The translations under genes and the position numbers were made by a program. Positions 59,844 to 64,000 of a DNA stretch of 64,000 bases are shown in pieces; the first letter of the stretch is position 1; the number at the start of each line of letters is the position of its first letter. The stretch is from positions 83,103,442 to 83,167,441 of the forward strand of contig NC_133122.1 in the NCBI RefSeq assembly GCF_033568475.1, in the 5' to 3' direction. Origin of the DNA: Henckelia pumila. Lineage: Eukaryota; Streptophyta; Magnoliopsida; Lamiales; Gesneriaceae. The notes below the pieces were generated by a model. It did no database searches and was not told the origin of the DNA. It saw only the letters and a program-made list of their open reading frames with translations.

Positions 59844-60919
59844 CTTCTATGCTTAACCGAAAAAAATTTAATATAGTCTACAGATACAAAAGAAGAGAAT
59901 CGAAACTAAGATAAAAAAGGGTAAAAAATAATCAGCATTCACAAGCAAGACAATTAAGAAGTTCAACCTGGTTCGGATGATCTCTAGTTCTTCGATTTTT
60001 CTCCCCCAATTTCCTTCGGCGGAGGAGAGCAGTGTGATGGGACTAGGCATCCAATTAAATTAATTAATGAAAAGAGCACTGTGCTGTCTTTTCAACTTGT
60101 TTTGAATTATTTTTGGTTCCCTCCCCATTTCTGTGCTTACCACTCGCCGTTATCAATATTTTGAAGGGTAAATTTGAGAAAAAAAACTTTGTCAATTTAT
60201 TCATTAGGATGCGGCAATCTTGTACATCCAATTTGAGCACGGGACCTACTATGATTCGTAATTGTCACCTCAAAATTTTAAAAAACAAAACTTTTATAAA
60301 TTTTTTCCACAATTTTAAACCTAAAAAATAACTTTTTCATGGGTCTCACTAATCATTTTTATACAATTCTTATTAAATATCTATATTTTAATTTTAATTT
60401 TTATAATATAATAAAAAAATTATCTTAAATAATGTTAAATACGTAAGATAATTTTATAAATTAATTTTTAATATTTTTATGTAATTAATTAATCTTTAAT
60501 CAAAATTTACTAACGTAAAATAATTTTATTAATTATTTTTTAATATTTTTATTTATTTAAATAATCTTTAATTAAAATTTAATTACTATTAAAAAATTCA
60601 TGAATGTATTAAATAAATAAGTCCATATCAGAAATAGATTTATTAAATTTTATATTTTTGTTTTATTAATATATAGTTCTAAATAATATATTAAATTACA
60701 AAGTGTTATAATATAAATATTTAATAAAAAATTATATAATTAAAATATTCATAATTAATAACAGAGCTTCAATTCATGAATCGCAATCGAACACAACAAA
60801 TAAAAACCAACATAAATTAAAATTTAAAAAACATAAACGTGCACAAGTGACAAAGACCAAGATAAATTTAAAAAACATAAATGTACAACCGAAATATTGA
60901 ATGATAAAGTTGTTCCTCA
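59844..60919. other. DONSON upstream region and AT-rich spacer
   Basis: The 5' UTR and promoter of the - strand gene probably lie at 59844-60100. Beyond about 60170 the sequence is very AT-rich. It may be the 3' flank of the Harbinger element, with no gene visible. Confidence 0.5.
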
Positions 60920-62085
60920 CTAATTGTCTCCGTACTGTGCCCATATGTGTTCGACCAAGTCGGCTCGAAGTTCGTGATGTGCATCTCTGTCACGTAGCTC
61001 GCTATAATTCTGGAAGTACTCTCGGAATTCTTGGGTAGATCTCATGACAATTCGTGCTGGTGGAGGAGAGTCTTCATCCTACCAGTTGACTGATTCATCT
61101 CCCTCATCCTCAATAATCATGTTGTGAAAAATAATACATGTGTACATGTTATTCCTTAAATCATTCTTGTAATAAGATCGTGCAGGACCTTTAACTATTG
61201 CCCAACGAGCTTGGAGCACTCCAAATTCTCGCTCAACGTCCTTCCTTGCAGACTCTTGTCTCTTCTTGAATTTTCTTCCTCTTGGGATCCTCGGGGCATG
61301 AAAATATCTTGACGAAAGCAGCCCATTCTGGATAGATTCCATCTGTAAGATAATATCCATTTTTATAAGATGTTTCGTTCACTGTGAAATGAACATTCGG
61401 AGCATTTTCTTGTAGGACGACATTGAATGGCGGTGATTCGTTAAGAACATTTATATCATTACGTGATCCTGCAACACCAAAAAAAGCATGTCATATCCAC
61501 AAGTCTGTAGATGCAACCGCTTCGAGAATTATCGTTGGGACACCATAATAACCTCTAGTATATTGTCATTTCCAAGCTACGGGGCAATTTCTTCACTCTC
61601 AATGCAGGCAATCAAGGCTGCCCAACATTCCAGGGAAGCCGTGCTTCTCTTCATGCATTTGAAGTAATCGTTGAGTGTCTGCATCATTGGGTCTTCTCAA
61701 ATATCATGCCCTAAACACATCAATCACGCATTGACAGAAGTTGATCAAATAGTCCAATGTAGTTCTTTCACCCATCCGTATGTACTCATCGAGAGAGTCG
61801 TCTAGGCCTGCATATGACAATTGACGAATAGCCGCTGTGCATTTTTGAAGTGGCAACAAACTTTGTCTTCCTACAATGTCTCTCCTCCATCGAAAATAGT
61901 CCGAATGATTTGTAAGAGCATCGAATATGCAAAAGAATAACTCTCTGCGCATTCGAAATCGCCTCCAAAATACTTCATCGTGGGAGAAATAATCTTTGAC
62001 AAGGCGAGAATGACCGTCTTCACGATCCCGATTCACATATCTCCTTGAATTTCTAGATCGTGCATTCCTTTGGATTTTTTGTGTT
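60920..62085 (-). pseudogene. PIF/Harbinger transposase (HARBI1/ALP1-like) relic
   Basis: On the - strand from the right: RNARSRNSRRYVNRDREDGH, SHDEVFWRRFRMRRELF, LPLQKCTAAIRQLSYAG and LDEYIRMGERT. An in-frame stop follows at about 61704, then MLGSLDCLH, a stop, GYYLTDGIYPEWAAFV, KKRQESARKDVEREFGVLQARWAIV, IIFHNMIIEDE and the end ADLVEHIWAQYGDN near 60920. The family is a DDE transposase whose blocks (LDCLH with Asp, TDGIYP with Asp, E in VEREFGVLQ) carry the catalytic residues. Stops near 61704, 61600 and 61570 and a frame break near 61320 inactivate it. The N-terminus is cut at 62085 by a copia LTR. Confidence 0.88.
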
Positions 62086-62252
62086 TGATGTAAAACACTT
62101 CATTGAAATTGAATGAATGTTTTGTACAGAATATATACATATATATATATATATGTACCAACGTAACTATCTAAAAAGAAAAGAGAATCAAAGAGAATAA
62201 TCCTAATTACATAAAAGATACATCTAAATAATCTAGGTACATTAATATTACA
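62086..62252 (-). mobile_element. 3' LTR of a copia element, short
   Basis: On the - strand: TGTAATATTAATG...TTTTACATCA, about 167 bp, directly after the polypurine tract. The outer end abuts the transposase relic. The left edge could be four bases to either side, because TG occurs at 62082 and 62086. The LTR lies between 62086 and 62252, with an (AT)n run near 62132-62154. Confidence 0.65.
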
Positions 62253-62256
62253 CTAA

Positions 62257-62270
62257 CCCCCCCCCCCCCC
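62257..62270 (-). repeat. Homopolymer C14 (G on -), polypurine tract of the copia element
   Basis: Reads TTTGAGGGG...GGGTTAG on the - strand just upstream of the LTR. A homopolymer of this length is prone to sequencing error. Confidence 0.8.
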
Positions 62271-62276
62271 TCAAAC

Positions 62277-64000
62277 TCAAGGTGGGATATTGGAAATCAA
62301 CTTGAGTTTGCCAAGCAGAACGGTGAATCGGCCAGGGAGATGCTCTTTAGTAAAAATGTCAGCTGTCTGATCCATGGAAGCAATAGGGAGAAGTTGTAAA
62401 GTTCCACGTTGTAGATGTTGACGAACAAAATGACAATCATTTTCAATATTTTTGGTGCGCTCATGAAAAACATCAATATGGGCAATTTGAATGGCACTGC
62501 GATTGTCACAATGTAGAACGGTAGTAGTGGAGTGTGTAACACCCATATCTTCAAGTAACCAACGAAGCCAAAGTAATTCAGAGGTAGCACCGGCTAGTGC
62601 ACGATACTCGAATTCAGTACTAGAGCGAGAGGTGACTTTTTTTTCTTACTCCGCCATGAAATGAGTGAGTCACCCAAGAAGAAGCAGTAACCAGTGGTGG
62701 AACGACGATCAGTGGGATCACCAGCCCAGTCGGCATCAGTATAGCCACTCAAGATTAAAGAGGAATGAGCTGAGAAATGAAGGCCATGCAGAAGAGTGCC
62801 TTTAACATATCGAAGAATGCGAAGAACAACAGTAAAGTGAGATGTCCGAGGGACAGCCATAAACTGACTAACAATGTGTACATCATAGGCAATATCAGGA
62901 CGAGTCACTGTGAGATAAACTAGACTCCCAACAAGTTGCCGATACAGAGTAGGATCTGCTAGAGGTGTTCCATCAAAAGGAGTTAGCTTAACATTGGTAT
63001 CCAATGGTGTAGAGGCAGTATTCGAATTAGAGCTGTCAAATGGGGCCAACCCATGGTGGGCCGGGCCGGCCCACCAAAAACCCACCTTTTGGCTGGTCGA
63101 TGGCGGGCCGACCCATCATTCTGGCGGGCCGAAAATCCTCAACCCAACCCAACCCAAGGTGGGTTGCGGGTTAGGCGGGCCGGCCCGCGGGTTGGCTAAC
63201 GACAAATAAAAATAAATAAAAAAAATTATAATTAATTATAAATATCATTTCATAAATAAATATTAATAAAAATATATTAATAAAAATTTAAATTATTGAT
63301 TTCATGTGTGTAAATTTTATATAAAGTAATTAATACAAAAAAAAATTCATAACTTTTATTAAAAAAATACATATATCATAATAAAAATAAAAATAAATTA
63401 ATAATCCTCCAGGCCCGCGGGCCAACCCGCGTGGGTCGCGGTCCTTGGCGGGTTGGCCCATCTAGGCCCACCTTTTGTTGGGTTGAAAAAATGTCAACCC
63501 AACCCAGTTAAATTGTGTGACGGGCCGGGCCGACCCGACGGGCCTAACCCAAATTGACGGCTCTAATTCAAATCAGTGAGTCCAGATCTCGAAAGTAAAT
63601 TAGAAGCATACTTGGCTTGAGAAAAATAATAACTATCAGAAGTAGAAGATATTTCAAGACCAAGAAAGTAACTTAGCGGCCCTAAGTCTTTCATCTCAAA
63701 ATGTTGACTGAGATAGTTTTGCAAGTCCGAAATAGCGAGATGATCATCACCTGTAATGATCATATCATCCACGTAATAACAAAAGAACAATACCCTTGTT
63801 TGTCCGACGAAGAAATAAATCAGAATCATGAGAACTTGAGGTAAAACCAAATCGTGTAATGGTAGAGCTGAATTTTGCAAACCAAGCGCGGGGAGCTTGT
63901 TTAAGGCCATACAAAGCTCGACGGAGAAGACAAACTTTCTGTGGGGGGTAATCGTATCCGGGAGGAGGCTTTGTAGTAAACCCAAATTCCATTTTAAGAT
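62277..64000 (-). pseudogene. Copia pol: RT and RNase H, 5' part off window
   Basis: On the - strand: LRRALYGLKQAPRAW and a frame break near 63775, then catalytic YYVDDMIITGDD (63760-63725), FEMKDLGPLSYFLGLEIS and SGLTDLN. The 538-bp hAT MITE then interrupts. After it come NTASTPLDTNVKLTPFD, TRPDIAYDVHIVSQF, RILRYVKGTLLHG, TDADWAGDP and RRSTTGYCFFLG. A frame break follows in an A run near 62640, then VLHCDNRSAIQIA, RTKNIENDCHFVR and TADIFTK, ending SNIPP at 62277. The gap in the reading frame at the MITE is exact. Several frameshifts make it inactive. Confidence 0.9.
63028..63565. mobile_element. hAT-type MITE with ggcccgg repeats
   Basis: Ends TAGAGCTGTCAA / TTGACGGCTCTA, flanked by ATTCGAAT (63020-63027) and ATTCAAAT (63566-63573). 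This is an 8-bp target duplication with one change, as expected of hAT elements. GC-rich subterminal blocks (ggcccgg, gcgggcc, aacccaac) are repeated and inverted. The centre is AT-rich. No coding sequence. Confidence 0.85.

Overview
The window is plant nuclear DNA. It holds two spliced eudicot-type genes with GT..AG introns, plus Ty1/copia and Ty3/gypsy retrotransposons and CACTA, Harbinger, hAT, Helitron and foldback elements in AT-rich sequence. The style of the retroelements suggests an asterid such as Lamiales, but the sequence alone cannot fix this. No bacterial operon, CRISPR array, rRNA gene or convincing tRNA gene was seen.

1-6.4 kb: the end of a gypsy LTR (1-1934), a decayed CACTA element with a transposase relic (1982-3471), a Harbinger-type MITE (4716-5282) and a hAT-like MITE (about 5829-6321).

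6.4-41.6 kb: one old minus-strand copia element, here called C, broken into four pieces by later insertions. Its pieces are the 3' LTR plus RNase H (about 6480-7536), RT (14766-15770), integrase (36153-37020) and protease region (41264-41569). The first gap holds a solo LTR (7537-8996, TSD CATAT) and a tRNA-Asp-primed non-autonomous element, R#1 (9003-14760, TSD ATATG). The second gap holds a 5'-truncated chromodomain gypsy element, A (15771-36152). Its 3' LTR was itself split by a second gypsy element, B (18183-22217, TSD ATGGT), and by a minus-strand copia element, D (22339-35786, TSD TATTC). The third gap holds a second tRNA-Asp-primed element, R#2 (37021-41258, TSD TCTAG). D carries four LTR copies, because a 2.06-2.07 kb segment across its junction with A is present three times in tandem.

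41.6-49.2 kb: a TRIM-like short LTR element, a duplicated foldback cluster, a small Helitron, a 97-bp hairpin MITE, an inverted gypsy LTR fragment and a 1.5-kb element with very long inverted arms.

49.2-60 kb: a gene island with a convergent pair. The first is a three-exon GTD-binding (DUF593, myosin-binding-protein-like) gene on the + strand (49888-52360). The second is a thirteen-exon homologue of the replication protein DONSON on the - strand (59843-53652). All exon phases close in both, so both look functional.

60-64 kb: a PIF/Harbinger transposase relic on the - strand, cut by a copia element whose 3' LTR starts at 62086. That copia element in turn carries a 538-bp hAT MITE with an 8-bp target duplication.

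Nearly all mobile-element coding sequence is interrupted by stops or frameshifts. The two island genes are the only intact genes found.
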